Assembly (NCBI GenBank): GCA_947627535.1
Contig: CANQWM010000015.1
Location: forward strand, 1 to 60,421
DNA: 60,421 bases
Origin: an uncultured Acetatifactor sp.
Lineage (GTDB): Bacteria; Bacillota; Clostridia; Lachnospirales; Lachnospiraceae
Direction of reading: 5' to 3'
How positions within the stretch are numbered: the stretch's first letter is position 1; every line of letters begins with the position of its first letter. Positions 1-7,990 of the stretch are shown here, piece by piece. Made by a program: the position numbers and the translations under genes. Below the pieces are notes generated by a model. That model did no database searches. It had not been told where the DNA came from and saw only the letters and a list, made by a program, of their open reading frames with translations.

Positions 1-86
1 ATCTTGGCTCATTCGTCTGAGATATGAATTGAAAATTCCTTGAAAAATAAGGGAAAAACACTTGACTAAATAGGGAGGAACAGAAC

Positions 87-1019
87 ATGAGTAAAGTCTA
101 CACATCCGCAGACCAGCTGATCGGGAGAACGCCTCTCCTTGAGCTGGTGCACATTGAAAAGGAGGAAGGGCTGGAGGCCAGGATCGTGGCAAAGCTGGAA
201 TATTTTAATCCGGCGGGATCCGTAAAGGACAGGATCGCCCGGGCCATGATCGATGACGCGGAGGAAAAGGGGATTTTAAAGCCCGGCGCAGTCATTATAG
301 AGCCCACATCTGGAAACACCGGGATCGGCCTTGCCTCTGTAGCGGCGGCAAGGGGCTACCGCCTTATCATTGTGATGCCGGAGACCATGAGCGTGGAACG
401 CCGGCAGCTGATGAAAGCATACGGAGCGGAACTGGTGCTTACGGACGGCTCAAAGGGCATGAAAGGGGCCATCGAGAAGGCAGACGAACTGGCAGAAGAG
501 ATTCCGGGCAGCTTCATTCCCGGCCAGTTTGTAAATCCGGCAAACCCGGAAATTCACAGAAAGACCACCGGCCCGGAAATCTGGGAGGATCTTGACGGCG
601 GGGTGGATATCTTTGTGGCGGGCGTCGGGACCGGCGGAACGGTTACGGGCGTGGGAGAATATTTAAAGAGCAGAAATCCCGATGTCAGGGTGGTTGCCGT
701 TGAACCTGCGAGTTCGCCCGTTCTCAGCAAAGGGCTGCCGGGGCCGCATAAGATTCAGGGAATCGGCGCGGGATTTGTACCGAAGGTCTTAAACACAGCT
801 GTCTATGACGAGGTGATCGCCGTGGAAAATGAGGATGCGTTTGCCGTGGGAAAGAGGATTGGAAGATCCGAGGGGATCCTTGTGGGAATTTCCTCCGGCG
901 CAGCCGTCTGGGCGGCAATAGAACTGGCCAGGCGGCCGGAAAACAGGGGGAAGACAATTGTGGCGCTGCTCCCGGACACGGGAGACCGCTATCTCTCCAC
1001 GCCGATGTTCGGCGACTGA
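87..1019 (+). CDS. cysK: Cysteine synthase A (O-acetylserine sulfhydrylase)
   Basis: This 310-residue fold-type II PLP enzyme makes cysteine from O-acetylserine and sulfide in the cytosol, the last step of assimilatory cysteine synthesis. The PLP lysine is K47 in NPAGSVKDR, and the substrate loop [11 protein letters not shown] and the glycine-rich phosphate-binding stretch [15 protein letters not shown] are all present. The length is normal for CysK. A GGGAGGAA ribosome site lies 7 bases before the ATG. It is monocistronic here: a strong terminator follows directly. CysK and CysM are hard to separate by eye, but overall similarity favours CysK. The 86 bases upstream hold no promoter that I can place with confidence, so regulatory DNA may lie outside the window. 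Confidence 0.95.
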   Translation: MSKVYTSADQLIGRTPLLELVHIEKEEGLEARIVAKLEYFNPAGSVKDRIARAMIDDAEEKGILKPGAVIIEPTSGNTGIGLASVAAARGYRLIIVMPETMSVERRQLMKAYGAELVLTDGSKGMKGAIEKADELAEEIPGSFIPGQFVNPANPEIHRKTTGPEIWEDLDGGVDIFVAGVGTGGTVTGVGEYLKSRNPDVRVVAVEPASSPVLSKGLPGPHKIQGIGAGFVPKVLNTAVYDEVIAVENEDAFAVGKRIGRSEGILVGISSGAAVWAAIELARRPENRGKTIVALLPDTGDRYLSTPMFGD

Positions 1020-1021
1020 AA

Positions 1022-1074
1022 AAACAGACGATCCGGATTTCAGATATCTCTGAGATCCGGATCGTCTGTTTTTT
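1022..1074 (+). terminator. Rho-independent terminator after cysK
   Basis: A 15-base perfect inverted repeat (1023-1037 with 1056-1070) is followed by a run of T. It begins three bases after the cysK stop codon, so it should end cysK transcription. Confidence 0.9.
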
Positions 1075-1091
1075 AGCGGAACCGTTTGCTT

Positions 1092-1135
1092 ACGGATCGG
1101 AACATATTGACAAGATGTTCCGATCCGTGTACCAT
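1092..1135 (+). promoter_or_regulatory. Palindrome overlapping a promoter before the 104-residue gene
   Basis: A perfect 13-base inverted repeat (1092-1104 and 1116-1128, 11-base spacer) encloses TTGACA at 1107-1112. A poor -10 hexamer, TACCAT, lies 17 bases further at 1130-1135. There is no T-run after the palindrome, so an operator is more likely than a terminator. The promoter assignment is moderate; the palindrome itself is certain. Confidence 0.5.
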
Positions 1136-1181
1136 TTCTTATAGAGTCATTTTCTGACAGAAAATACAAAGGGGTGGTGCA

Positions 1182-1496
1182 ATGGTATTTGACTTTTCAA
1201 AGGTCTCTCTGGAAAGTCTGTGGGATGTTATCACAGAGAATCAGGGCAGGAGCTTTCTGACAAAGAAAGGGCTTCCCTTTACCTACACTGTCAGGGGCGG
1301 AGAGCTCTTTACAGACAGGCGGGAGAGATCGATCACAAGGAGTACGTTCGAGAAGGCTTACGAGAAGCTTCGCCAGGACCGCACGGAAGGAGGACCCGGA
1401 AGGATCGCAGGGCCGAAAGCGCTGAATGTTTACGGCGCGCCTTATATCTGGGCAGTGTTTTCCGGGATTGGGCTGATCAAAGACGGGATACGATAG
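1182..1496 (+). CDS. Hypothetical small protein, 104 residues
   Basis: I do not recognise a named family. The protein is short and soluble-looking, with no signal peptide. Its middle part (about residues 25-65) reads FTYTVRGGELFTDRRERSIT and then a helix with Phe, Tyr and Leu at heptad-like positions. The C-terminal third (GPKALNVYGAPYIWAVFSGIGLI) is hydrophobic and could be one packed helix. The ATG follows a GGGGTGG ribosome site by a few bases, and codon use matches its neighbours, which supports a real gene. It stands alone between the cysK terminator and the chemoreceptor promoter, with a palindrome over its own likely promoter. Confidence 0.75.
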   Translation: MVFDFSKVSLESLWDVITENQGRSFLTKKGLPFTYTVRGGELFTDRRERSITRSTFEKAYEKLRQDRTEGGPGRIAGPKALNVYGAPYIWAVFSGIGLIKDGIR

Positions 1497-1549
1497 ATAC
1501 GAGAAAAAATACGCGAGAAAAAATACAAGAAAAGAAACCGCTTTTTTGG

Positions 1550-1578
1550 TTGAATTATGCGGCGGTTTCCTATATAAT
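1550..1578 (+). promoter_or_regulatory. Sigma-A-type promoter for the chemoreceptor gene
   Basis: TTGAAT (1550-1555) is followed after 17 bases by a perfect TATAAT (1573-1578). An 8-base inverted repeat, gaaaccgc at about 1534-1542 and gcggtttc at 1562-1569, straddles the -35 box and could be an operator. The gene starts about 70 bases downstream. Confidence 0.7.
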
Positions 1579-1649
1579 ATCTGATATATGACCGTGACAG
1601 AGGAAAAATTCTGTCTTCTGGAAAAATCTTGGGGAAAAGGGGTTTAGAG

Positions 1650-3365
1650 ATGGAAAAGAAAGCAAAAGGATTAAAACTTAAGCTGTATCTATTGACGGTT
1701 GGGCCGGTGATACTTCTGGGGGTATTGCTTTTTATCATCAGCGAGAAGGAGATGAGGGCAAGCCTGCAGTCCCTGACGCGCACCCGGCTGGAAAACGTAT
1801 GCGAATCGCTGGCGAAGGCCTATGGCACTTTGTACGAGGGCGACTGGGCTTACGATGAGCAGGCGGACAGCTTTACAAAGGGCGGCCATAATCTGTATGA
1901 TACATATGATATGATTGACTCCATCCATAAAGAGAGCGGTATTCATATTACTCTCTTTTTCGGCGATACCAGGAGGATGACGACTGTGCCCGCGGACGGC
2001 GGCGGAAGGTTTGTAGGGACCAAGGCGGGCGAGGAGCCGATCAGTGAGGTGCTCAACAAGGGCAACACCTATTTTGCTGACAATACTGTCATAAATGGCG
2101 AGCAGTATTTCAGCTACTATACGCCTCTGAAAAATTCGGACGGCGCTGTGGTGGGTATGTTCTTTGCAGGCGCGCCCAGGTCTGATGTGAAGGATATGGT
2201 GAACGGGGCGCTGCTTGTGGTATTCATCGGGACGCTTCTGCTGGTGATCCTCGATGTGGTTGGTGTGTCCCTGCTGACCCTGAACCTTGTTAAGACAATC
2301 AACAACTGTGTGGACGCGGTCGTGACTCTGGAATCCGGCAATCTGAGCGTCCATGCGGAGGTGGGATTCTTCAATAAAAATGACGAGCTGGGCCTTCTGG
2401 CCAGAAGTATCAACAGCATGGCGGAACGGTTTTTGAACGTGACAAAACAGATCCGCAGCAGCTCCGATGTAATGCTTGGCAATTCCGATACCCTTGCGGC
2501 CGTTGCGGACAGCACCAACAATTCCATCAACGAGGTATCGAGAGCCATTGAGGATGTGGCCAACGGCGCAACCTCTCAGGCGAATGACACTCAGGATGCG
2601 GCAACTAACATAGCGGAAATGGGCGCATCCATTGAAACGATCGTGAACGATATCAATGATCTGGCGTCAGCCGCTGAAAATTCCCAGAAGACTAGCAGAC
2701 GTGCGGAATCGGCCATGGAAGAGCTGATTGGTATCAGCATGGAAACCAGAGGATCCGTGGAAAAGATCGTAAAGCAGTCTGAAATCAATGTGAACGCGGC
2801 ATCCAGGATCCAGGAGGTTGTAAATGTGATCTCCGATATTGCCTCCCAGACGAACCTGCTGAGCCTGAATGCAAGCATCGAGGCGGCCAGAGCTGGAGAG
2901 CAGGGAAGAGGATTCGGCGTGGTGGCGCTGGAGGTTGGCAAGCTGGCGGACGACAGCTCCAGATCCGCGGCCGAGATCGAAGAGATCATAAAAGAGCTGG
3001 TTGAGAACATTTCCGAGACGTCGGATCTGACAACAATGCTGAGCGACAACGCGAAGAACCAGATCGATAAGCTGGAAGCAACTCGAAAAGATTTTAATAC
3101 CATGCTGGACAATGTGAACAAGATGTTTGAGAATACGCTTGCGGTGCAGGATGAGATTAAAAAGATCAACGAGATCCGACGCAACATTGAGGGAATCGTG
3201 GAAAATCTTTCCGCCCTGTCCGAGGAGAATGCGGCGTCCAGCGAGCAGACCACCGCTTCCGCCAATATGGTGGTGGCTTCCATGGAGCAGCTTAGCGCTT
3301 CCACCCAGGAGATCAGTTCTCTGGCTACGGAGCTTGTGAACATTATTTCTTACTTTAAAGAATAA
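1650..3365 (+). CDS. Methyl-accepting chemotaxis protein
   Basis: A 571-residue transmembrane chemoreceptor that should pass ligand signals to CheA/CheW. In order: a first membrane helix (about 10-30), an extracellular single-Cache-like sensing domain (about 35-180), a second membrane helix (about 183-208), a HAMP linker (about 209-262) and a long coiled-coil signalling domain. The conserved hairpin tip [20 protein letters not shown] lies near residue 400. The ATG at 1650 is preferred over an upstream in-frame TTG because it follows AAGGGG by 7 bases. No CheA, CheW, CheR or CheB gene lies in the window, so its partners are encoded elsewhere. There is no C-terminal CheR-docking pentapeptide. 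The ligand is unknown; sCache domains often bind small carboxylates, which is only an inference. Confidence 0.92.
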   Translation: MEKKAKGLKLKLYLLTVGPVILLGVLLFIISEKEMRASLQSLTRTRLENVCESLAKAYGTLYEGDWAYDEQADSFTKGGHNLYDTYDMIDSIHKESGIHITLFFGDTRRMTTVPADGGGRFVGTKAGEEPISEVLNKGNTYFADNTVINGEQYFSYYTPLKNSDGAVVGMFFAGAPRSDVKDMVNGALLVVFIGTLLLVILDVVGVSLLTLNLVKTINNCVDAVVTLESGNLSVHAEVGFFNKNDELGLLARSINSMAERFLNVTKQIRSSSDVMLGNSDTLAAVADSTNNSINEVSRAIEDVANGATSQANDTQDAATNIAEMGASIETIVNDINDLASAAENSQKTSRRAESAMEELIGISMETRGSVEKIVKQSEINVNAASRIQEVVNVISDIASQTNLLSLNASIEAARAGEQGRGFGVVALEVGKLADDSSRSAAEIEEIIKELVENISETSDLTTMLSDNAKNQIDKLEATRKDFNTMLDNVNKMFENTLAVQDEIKKINEIRRNIEGIVENLSALSEENAASSEQTTASANMVVASMEQLSASTQEISSLATELVNIISYFKE

Positions 3366-3401
3366 TCTGAAAAATGTTTTTCCGGAAGGAAAGGGATTTA
3401 C

Positions 3402-3941
3402 GTGCCTAAAATTGAAATTGACAGAGAGCTCTGGACGAGGGCAAGAGCATTCCGGGAGCAGAGATATCAGGAGCTGTTTCAGAAAAAGCCGGGCGCAAAA
3501 GGGTTTTATCACGCGCGCAGGGCGCTTCTCTGGTGTCTTGCGGGCCTGTGCCTGGCCAATCTGATCTGCTCTGCCGCCACGATGGGGACGATAAATGATT
3601 ATTCGCAGCTTCCGTCCAGGATCATACTGTTTCTGGTGAGCCTGTTTTTCTTCTTTATTGCGGGCAGATCCTTTCAGGGATCGATGTGCCTCTGGCTTTT
3701 TGTGCTGGTAAAATTTGTGCAGGGGCAGCAGTATGCTGCTATGTTTAAACTTGTCACCGATCCCGTATACTGGACGGAGGCGCCTGCGGCCGTAGCCATG
3801 TGCTGTGTCCAGATGGTGTTTCTGCCGGTGCTGTTTTCGACGGCGGTTTATCTGTCTCTGCCGTCCAGCCGCCGCCATGCGCAGGAAGCCATGGAGGTGG
3901 AAAAGGCGTATGTAGAAATGATTGCCGGCGCGCAGCGATAG
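3402..3941 (+). CDS. Predicted four-helix membrane protein of unknown function
   Basis: This 179-residue protein has a charged N-terminus of about 40 residues followed by four hydrophobic segments (about 42-62, 72-90, 95-115 and 128-150) and a short charged tail ending in a helix. I recognise no family. It starts with GTG 36 bases after the chemoreceptor stop, behind GGAAAGGG, and no terminator lies between them, so co-transcription is likely. A role connected to the chemoreceptor is possible only from position. The downstream gene niaR runs toward it. Confidence 0.75.
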   Translation: MPKIEIDRELWTRARAFREQRYQELFQKKPGAKGFYHARRALLWCLAGLCLANLICSAATMGTINDYSQLPSRIILFLVSLFFFFIAGRSFQGSMCLWLFVLVKFVQGQQYAAMFKLVTDPVYWTEAPAAVAMCCVQMVFLPVLFSTAVYLSLPSSRRHAQEAMEVEKAYVEMIAGAQR

Positions 3942-4022
3942 AAACGCTCCCGGCAGTGACGGCACAATTGTGCCCCAGCCGTCCGGGACGCGCCGGCCGG
4001 GAGGGGAGGCTGCCGATCGGTC

Positions 4023-4547
4023 TCAGCCTGTAAGAATCCCCTTTTCCCGGAGCTCGTCCCGGATCAGGTCAAGGGTTTTTTCAGAGGGCGCGGAAATCGT
4101 ATGGTAGTGGCTTCCCTCGGTAAACTCCTTTAAAAGCTGTGCGCCGGACTGCGAGAGCTTATGGAAAAATTCCCTTGCGTCGTCGGCGTCGTTGATCATA
4201 AGACTGGAACGGATCTGACCGTAAAGTTCGTGGTCGATGAATACATCCAGTATGGAGCCGCCGTAATCCACGACGGAGAGCATTTCGTCCAGCGCCTGGT
4301 CCAGCGTATGGTTTACTGTGATGACAGCAGTGCACCCCTTTTGCTTTTCCTGGGGGTGAAAGAGCACGTATCCCTTGTTTGTGGACAGGATATTTCTGTT
4401 CTCCGCCCGAAGCAGGGCGATGTCCTGTACAATGAGCTGGCGGCTGACGCCAAACTGCCTTGCAAGCTCCGAACCGGTCACGGGACCGGATTGTCTTTCC
4501 AGATATACTAAAATTGCCGTTCTGCGGGCGGTTCCGTCTAAAGTCAT
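4023..4547 (-). CDS. niaR: NiaR-type nicotinate-responsive transcriptional repressor
   Basis: The 174-residue protein joins an N-terminal winged helix-turn-helix (about 1-62; recognition region SELARQFGVSRQLIVQD) to a C-terminal 3H domain named for its conserved histidines. These are visible as H80 (VNHTL), H106 (FIDHELYG) and H147/H149 (GSHYHT). Characterised NiaR/YrxA proteins bind nicotinic acid and metal and repress NAD biosynthesis or niacin uptake genes. No nadABC, niaP or niaX gene is in the window, so it acts in trans here. The start is fixed by AGGAG six bases upstream. The upstream region contains TGTCCTTGTACA (about 4564-4575), a partial dyad that could be an autoregulatory operator; that is a guess. 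Confidence 0.88.
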   Translation of the reverse strand: MTLDGTARRTAILVYLERQSGPVTGSELARQFGVSRQLIVQDIALLRAENRNILSTNKGYVLFHPQEKQKGCTAVITVNHTLDQALDEMLSVVDYGGSILDVFIDHELYGQIRSSLMINDADDAREFFHKLSQSGAQLLKEFTEGSHYHTISAPSEKTLDLIRDELREKGILTG

Positions 4548-4647
4548 GTCTCCTCTTTTCTGCTGTCCTTGTACAGCGTTCAGATAATATGCTTTCCAAT
4601 CAGCGGGATTTTATGACTTTTTTTCATGATTCAGGGAGATTTTTTTA

Positions 4648-5313
4648 ATGAAACTATTGTATGGAACAGGCAACCCCGCCAAGCTGGCGGATGCAAAAAG
4701 GTGGACGGAAGGTCTTGATTTTGAACTGTTGAGTCTGCGGGACATGGAGGGAGAGATTCCGGAGGTTTCCGAGGATGGCAGTACGATGCTTGAAAATGCC
4801 GCAAAGAAGGCCCATGCGTATTACAGGGCCTTCGGTATTCCGGTCTTTTCCTGCGACACCGGCCTTTATTTTGACAATGTCGCCGAGGAGGACCAGCCGG
4901 GCGTACATGTCCGCACGGTAAACGGAAAGTACCTGACGGACCAGGAGATGAGAGAGCATTATATCGGTCTGGTAAGAAAGTACGGCCGTCTTACGGCACA
5001 GTACCGCAGCGCTATCTGCCTTGTCCTGGATGAGAACCGAAGCTTTGAACTCATGGATGAAAGCCTGGAAAGCGAGCGGTTTTTTCTGACTGACAGGCCC
5101 CATCCTCATGCGATCAATGCGGGGTATCCCCTGGATGGGCTTTCCATTCACATTGGGACAGGCCGGTATTATTATGATCTGGGAGAAGACCAGGTCCGGC
5201 GGCTTGCGGTGGGAGACGGTTTCCGGCGGTTTTTTGAGGCAACAGTTCAGCCAGCTGCCGGATTCAGAGAAAAATCGTGCTTGCACGAATTTTTCTCTGG
5301 GTCTGGCAGCTGA
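4648..5313 (+). CDS. RdgB/HAM1-like non-canonical purine NTP pyrophosphatase
   Basis: This 221-residue protein fits the HAM1/RdgB family, which hydrolyses dITP, XTP and similar abnormal nucleotides to monophosphates in the cytosol. The phosphate-binding start YGTGNPAKLADAKR matches the T/S-x-N-x-x-K motif. SCDTGLYFDNV matches the conserved Asp region, although the usual DSGL is DTGL. The match to textbook RdgB is loose after residue 120, so substrate range is uncertain. The last 19 or so residues (from AAGFREKS) are encoded by the arm of a large palindromic repeat at 5252-5407, which suggests that an element replaced or extended the original C-terminus. The ATG follows GGGAGA. Confidence 0.75.
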   Translation: MKLLYGTGNPAKLADAKRWTEGLDFELLSLRDMEGEIPEVSEDGSTMLENAAKKAHAYYRAFGIPVFSCDTGLYFDNVAEEDQPGVHVRTVNGKYLTDQEMREHYIGLVRKYGRLTAQYRSAICLVLDENRSFELMDESLESERFFLTDRPHPHAINAGYPLDGLSIHIGTGRYYYDLGEDQVRRLAVGDGFRRFFEATVQPAAGFREKSCLHEFFSGSGS

Positions 5314-5407
5314 GGGAGCGCCATTTCATGAGCAAAGACAGGCGTATAGCGCCGAACAGCGCGTCAGCGCGGCTTTGCTCATGAAGTGACGCGGGCTGAG
5401 CTGCCAC
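5252..5407. repeat. Composite palindromic element with two long hairpins
   Basis: The first hairpin pairs 5252-5280 with 5283-5312 with only a few mismatches; its loop is very small. The second pairs 5325-5337 with 5373-5385 perfectly, extended outward with mismatches, and encloses GC-rich minor hairpins. The 8-mer cagctgcc occurs at 5252, inverted at 5305, and again as agctgcc at 5400, so the two hairpins share an arm and could rearrange. It overlaps the 3' end of the RdgB-like gene. This looks like a REP- or MITE-like dispersed repeat, but I see only one copy in the window. Confidence 0.65.
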
Positions 5408-5434
5408 TTTTTAAAAACTGGAAAACTTATATAA

Positions 5435-5463
5435 TTGAAAAAAATTTCATACCATGCTATTAT
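5435..5463 (+). promoter_or_regulatory. Sigma-A-type promoter for mecA
   Basis: TTGAAA (5435-5440) and TATTAT (5458-5463) are separated by 17 bases, about 95 bases before the mecA start and just downstream of the palindromic element. Confidence 0.7.
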
Positions 5464-5557
5464 AGAGGTGTGAACGAGACGTTTGCGGCAGTTGTACATA
5501 ATTTCAGGGACAACGTGCTGATTTTGATGCCGCTGTGGCCGGCGGATGGGAGCATGT

Positions 5558-6250
5558 ATGAAAATAGAACGTGTGGATGACAAGACAGTGAAATGCTTTT
5601 TGTCCAATGAAGAGCTGGATGAATATGACATTGACTATAAGGATTTCATTCTGCGCAGCGACAAGGCGAGAGAAGTCGTGCAGGAGATCATCGTGCAGGC
5701 GGAGGAAGCCGTGGGCTATAAGCCGCCGAAATACTCTTTTGATCTGCAGATCATGATGCTGCCGGATCAGGGCCTGCTGCTGACCTTTTCCGAGCGGGAG
5801 CCGGAGAGCGAGCCGCTGATAGAATGTCTCAGGGAGATGAAGAGGGCGCTGCAGAAGGCGAAGGAAAAGGTGGAGCTTCAAAACGCCCAGGCCGGCGGAC
5901 AAAACGGCGCCGTGCCGGAAGCCGCCTCACAGGCTCCCGCGCCGGATCAGCAGAGGGTCAGAAGGCCGGAATTTGGAATTTTTGCTTTTGATTCCCTGCG
6001 GGACGTGATGAACTTTGCGGCGGTTCTGCCCGCAAACCTGCGGGTGGACAGCGCGCTTTACGAGATGGAGAATCTCTATTATATGTGTCTTGGAAAGGGC
6101 CACGCCTCCTATGAGAGGTACAGCAGGGCCTGCATTCAGGCCATGGAGTTTGCAACCCTCTACGGAGCGGAAGAGAAGATGCTCCTGAGACTGGAAGAAC
6201 ACGGCAGATGCCTGATTCAGGCGAAAGCCGTAAGAAAATTAAGAGCATGA
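5558..6250 (+). CDS. mecA: Adaptor protein MecA
   Basis: MecA is a substrate adaptor for the ClpC/ClpP protease in Gram-positive bacteria. The N-terminal domain (about 1-85, starting MKIERVDDKTVKCFLSNEEL) recognises substrates, and the C-terminal domain (about 140-230) activates ClpC. Both are recognisable, joined by a flexible Ala/Gln/Pro-rich linker at about 105-135. At 230 residues it has a normal length. The ATG at 5558 matches the family start; an in-frame ATG at 5546 would add four residues that themselves contain the GGGAG ribosome site. It has its own promoter and is followed after 13 bases by trpB2. No clpC is in the window. Confidence 0.9.
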   Translation: MKIERVDDKTVKCFLSNEELDEYDIDYKDFILRSDKAREVVQEIIVQAEEAVGYKPPKYSFDLQIMMLPDQGLLLTFSEREPESEPLIECLREMKRALQKAKEKVELQNAQAGGQNGAVPEAASQAPAPDQQRVRRPEFGIFAFDSLRDVMNFAAVLPANLRVDSALYEMENLYYMCLGKGHASYERYSRACIQAMEFATLYGAEEKMLLRLEEHGRCLIQAKAVRKLRA

Positions 6251-6263
6251 AAAGGAAAGAAAA

Positions 6264-7652
6264 ATGAGCGAAGAAAAGAAGATCCCTTACAAGATTTATC
6301 TGGAAGAGAATGAGATGCCTGCCGCCTGGTATAATGTGCGGGCGGATATGAAGAACAAACCGGCGCCCATCTTAAACCCCGGCACATTAAAGCCCGTGAC
6401 ATTTGAAGAGCTGCGGGGAATTTTCTGCGACGAGCTTTGTAAGCAGGAGCTGGATGATACGACTCCTTATTTTGAGATTCCGGAGGAGATCAGAAATTTT
6501 TATAAAATGTACCGTCCTTCTCCCCTTGTAAGGGCGTACTGTCTCGAGAAAAAGCTGGGTACTCCGGCGAAGATCTATTATAAATTTGAAGGGAACAACA
6601 CCAGCGGCAGCCATAAGCTGAACTCCGCCATCGCCCAGGCCTATTACGCAAAGAAGCAGGGCCTGAAGGGCGTTACAACGGAGACAGGGGCGGGCCAGTG
6701 GGGCACGGCGCTCTCCATGGCGTGCGCGTATCTCGGAATCGACTGTCAGGTTTACATGGTGAAATGCTCTTATGAGCAGAAGCCCTTCCGCCGTGAAGTG
6801 ATGAGGACCTACGGGGCGAACGTGACCCCTTCTCCCTCCGACACCACGGAAGTGGGCCGCAAAATCCTGGCCGAGTTTCCCGGTACTACGGGAAGCCTTG
6901 GCTGTGCCATCTCGGAGGCGGTGGAAGCAGCCGTGACCCAGGAAGGTTACCGCTATGTGCTGGGTTCTGTTTTGTCTCAGGTATTGCTGCATCAGTCCGT
7001 GATCGGTCTGGAGACCAAGGCAGCCATGGATAAATACGGCATCAAACCGGATGTGATCATCGGCTGTGCCGGCGGCGGCTCCAATTTAGGCGGTCTGATC
7101 GCGCCCTTCATGGGAGAGAAGCTCAGAGGCGAGGCCGATTACCGCTTTATCGCTGTGGAGCCGGCTTCCTGCCCCAGCCTGACGAGGGGAAAATTTGTGT
7201 ATGATTTCTGCGATACCGGAAAGGTCTGCCCGTTAGCAAAGATGTATACGCTGGGCAGCGGATTTATTCCGGCGCCGAACCATGCGGGCGGCCTGCGTTA
7301 CCATGGCATGAGTTCCGTGCTCTCCCAGCTGTATCATGACGGTTATATGGAAGCGGTCAGCGTGGAACAGACGGCGGTATTTCAGGCTGCGGAAGAGTTC
7401 GCGAGGGTGGAGGGAATCCTGCCTGCGCCCGAAAGCGCTCATGCGATCAAAGCCGCTGTGGATGAGGCGGTTAAATGCAGGGAGACAGGCGAGGAGAAGA
7501 CCATCCTCTTCGGTCTTACCGGAACAGGGTATTTTGACCTTGTGGCTTATGAGAAATACAACAATGGCGAAATGACAGATTATATTCCCAGCGATGAGGA
7601 TCTTGCGAAGGGGTTTGCGGGAATCCCGAAGTTTTCCGGGAATGAAATCTGA
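6264..7652 (+). CDS. trpB2: TrpB2-type tryptophan synthase beta-like protein
   Basis: This 462-residue PLP enzyme belongs to the TrpB2 (long beta) class rather than canonical TrpB. Marks are the extra N-terminal region that includes YKMYRPSPLVRA, the PLP lysine K118 in GSHKLNSA, ETGAGQWGTALS and the phosphate-binding loop GCAGGGSNLGG. TrpB2 makes tryptophan from indole and serine, and is often encoded away from trpA, as here; its physiological role is commonly indole salvage. No other trp gene lies in the window. It sits 13 bases behind mecA and is probably co-transcribed with it. A 338-base leader region follows before proS. Confidence 0.92.
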   Translation: MSEEKKIPYKIYLEENEMPAAWYNVRADMKNKPAPILNPGTLKPVTFEELRGIFCDELCKQELDDTTPYFEIPEEIRNFYKMYRPSPLVRAYCLEKKLGTPAKIYYKFEGNNTSGSHKLNSAIAQAYYAKKQGLKGVTTETGAGQWGTALSMACAYLGIDCQVYMVKCSYEQKPFRREVMRTYGANVTPSPSDTTEVGRKILAEFPGTTGSLGCAISEAVEAAVTQEGYRYVLGSVLSQVLLHQSVIGLETKAAMDKYGIKPDVIIGCAGGGSNLGGLIAPFMGEKLRGEADYRFIAVEPASCPSLTRGKFVYDFCDTGKVCPLAKMYTLGSGFIPAPNHAGGLRYHGMSSVLSQLYHDGYMEAVSVEQTAVFQAAEEFARVEGILPAPESAHAIKAAVDEAVKCRETGEEKTILFGLTGTGYFDLVAYEKYNNGEMTDYIPSDEDLAKGFAGIPKFSGNEI

Positions 7653-7990
7653 GTTTTACGGATGGGGAAGGAAGAAAATACGCGGGACATCTTGACAAAA
7701 TGTTCGCTGTTACATTAAAATTTCCTTATCCGGAATCTGCCCGGAGTTCTGCGTGAGTCGGACAGAGTGTGAAAGCGCAGCGCAGGCCGGCGTTATCGGC
7801 AAAAGAATCGGGCACAAAAGCGCCAAGCAGGGTGATATCGCCGGATTTCCGGTTCCTTTTGGGATCGGGCGTCCGGCTTTTTTCGCGGCGGGCCGCGTGT
7901 CGGCGCCTGGGTTTATGTCAAAGCGCTGTTTGGCATAAATCTGCAGCGGGCGGATCCTGCACCGCAGGACAGCGCAGAAATGAGGAAAAG
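7653..7990 (+). promoter_or_regulatory. Promoter and structured leader of proS
   Basis: This 338-base stretch contains no convincing gene. TTGACA at 7692-7697 with a weak TTAAAA at 7715-7720 (17-base spacer) may start a leader of about 260 bases. The leader contains AGGGTGATATCGCC at 7829-7842, which resembles the T-box core AGGGTGGNACCGCG. Next comes a GCCGGA/TCCGGC stem (7840-7845 with 7872-7877) and six T residues (7878-7883), a terminator-like arrangement. The T-box resemblance is imperfect at the essential UGG (here UGA). Another GC-rich hairpin follows (about 7884-7897). Confidence 0.45.

Noticed and set aside
2591..3965. Long open frames on the minus strand opposite the chemoreceptor gene
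   Set aside because: They are shadows of a clear MCP reading frame; their residues are low-complexity Ser/Leu or His/Arg rich, with no ribosome site.
7769..7990. Extended N-terminus of ProRS across the leader
   Set aside because: The family start lies shortly after 7991, and the extra region is GC-rich leader with hairpins and a T-run.
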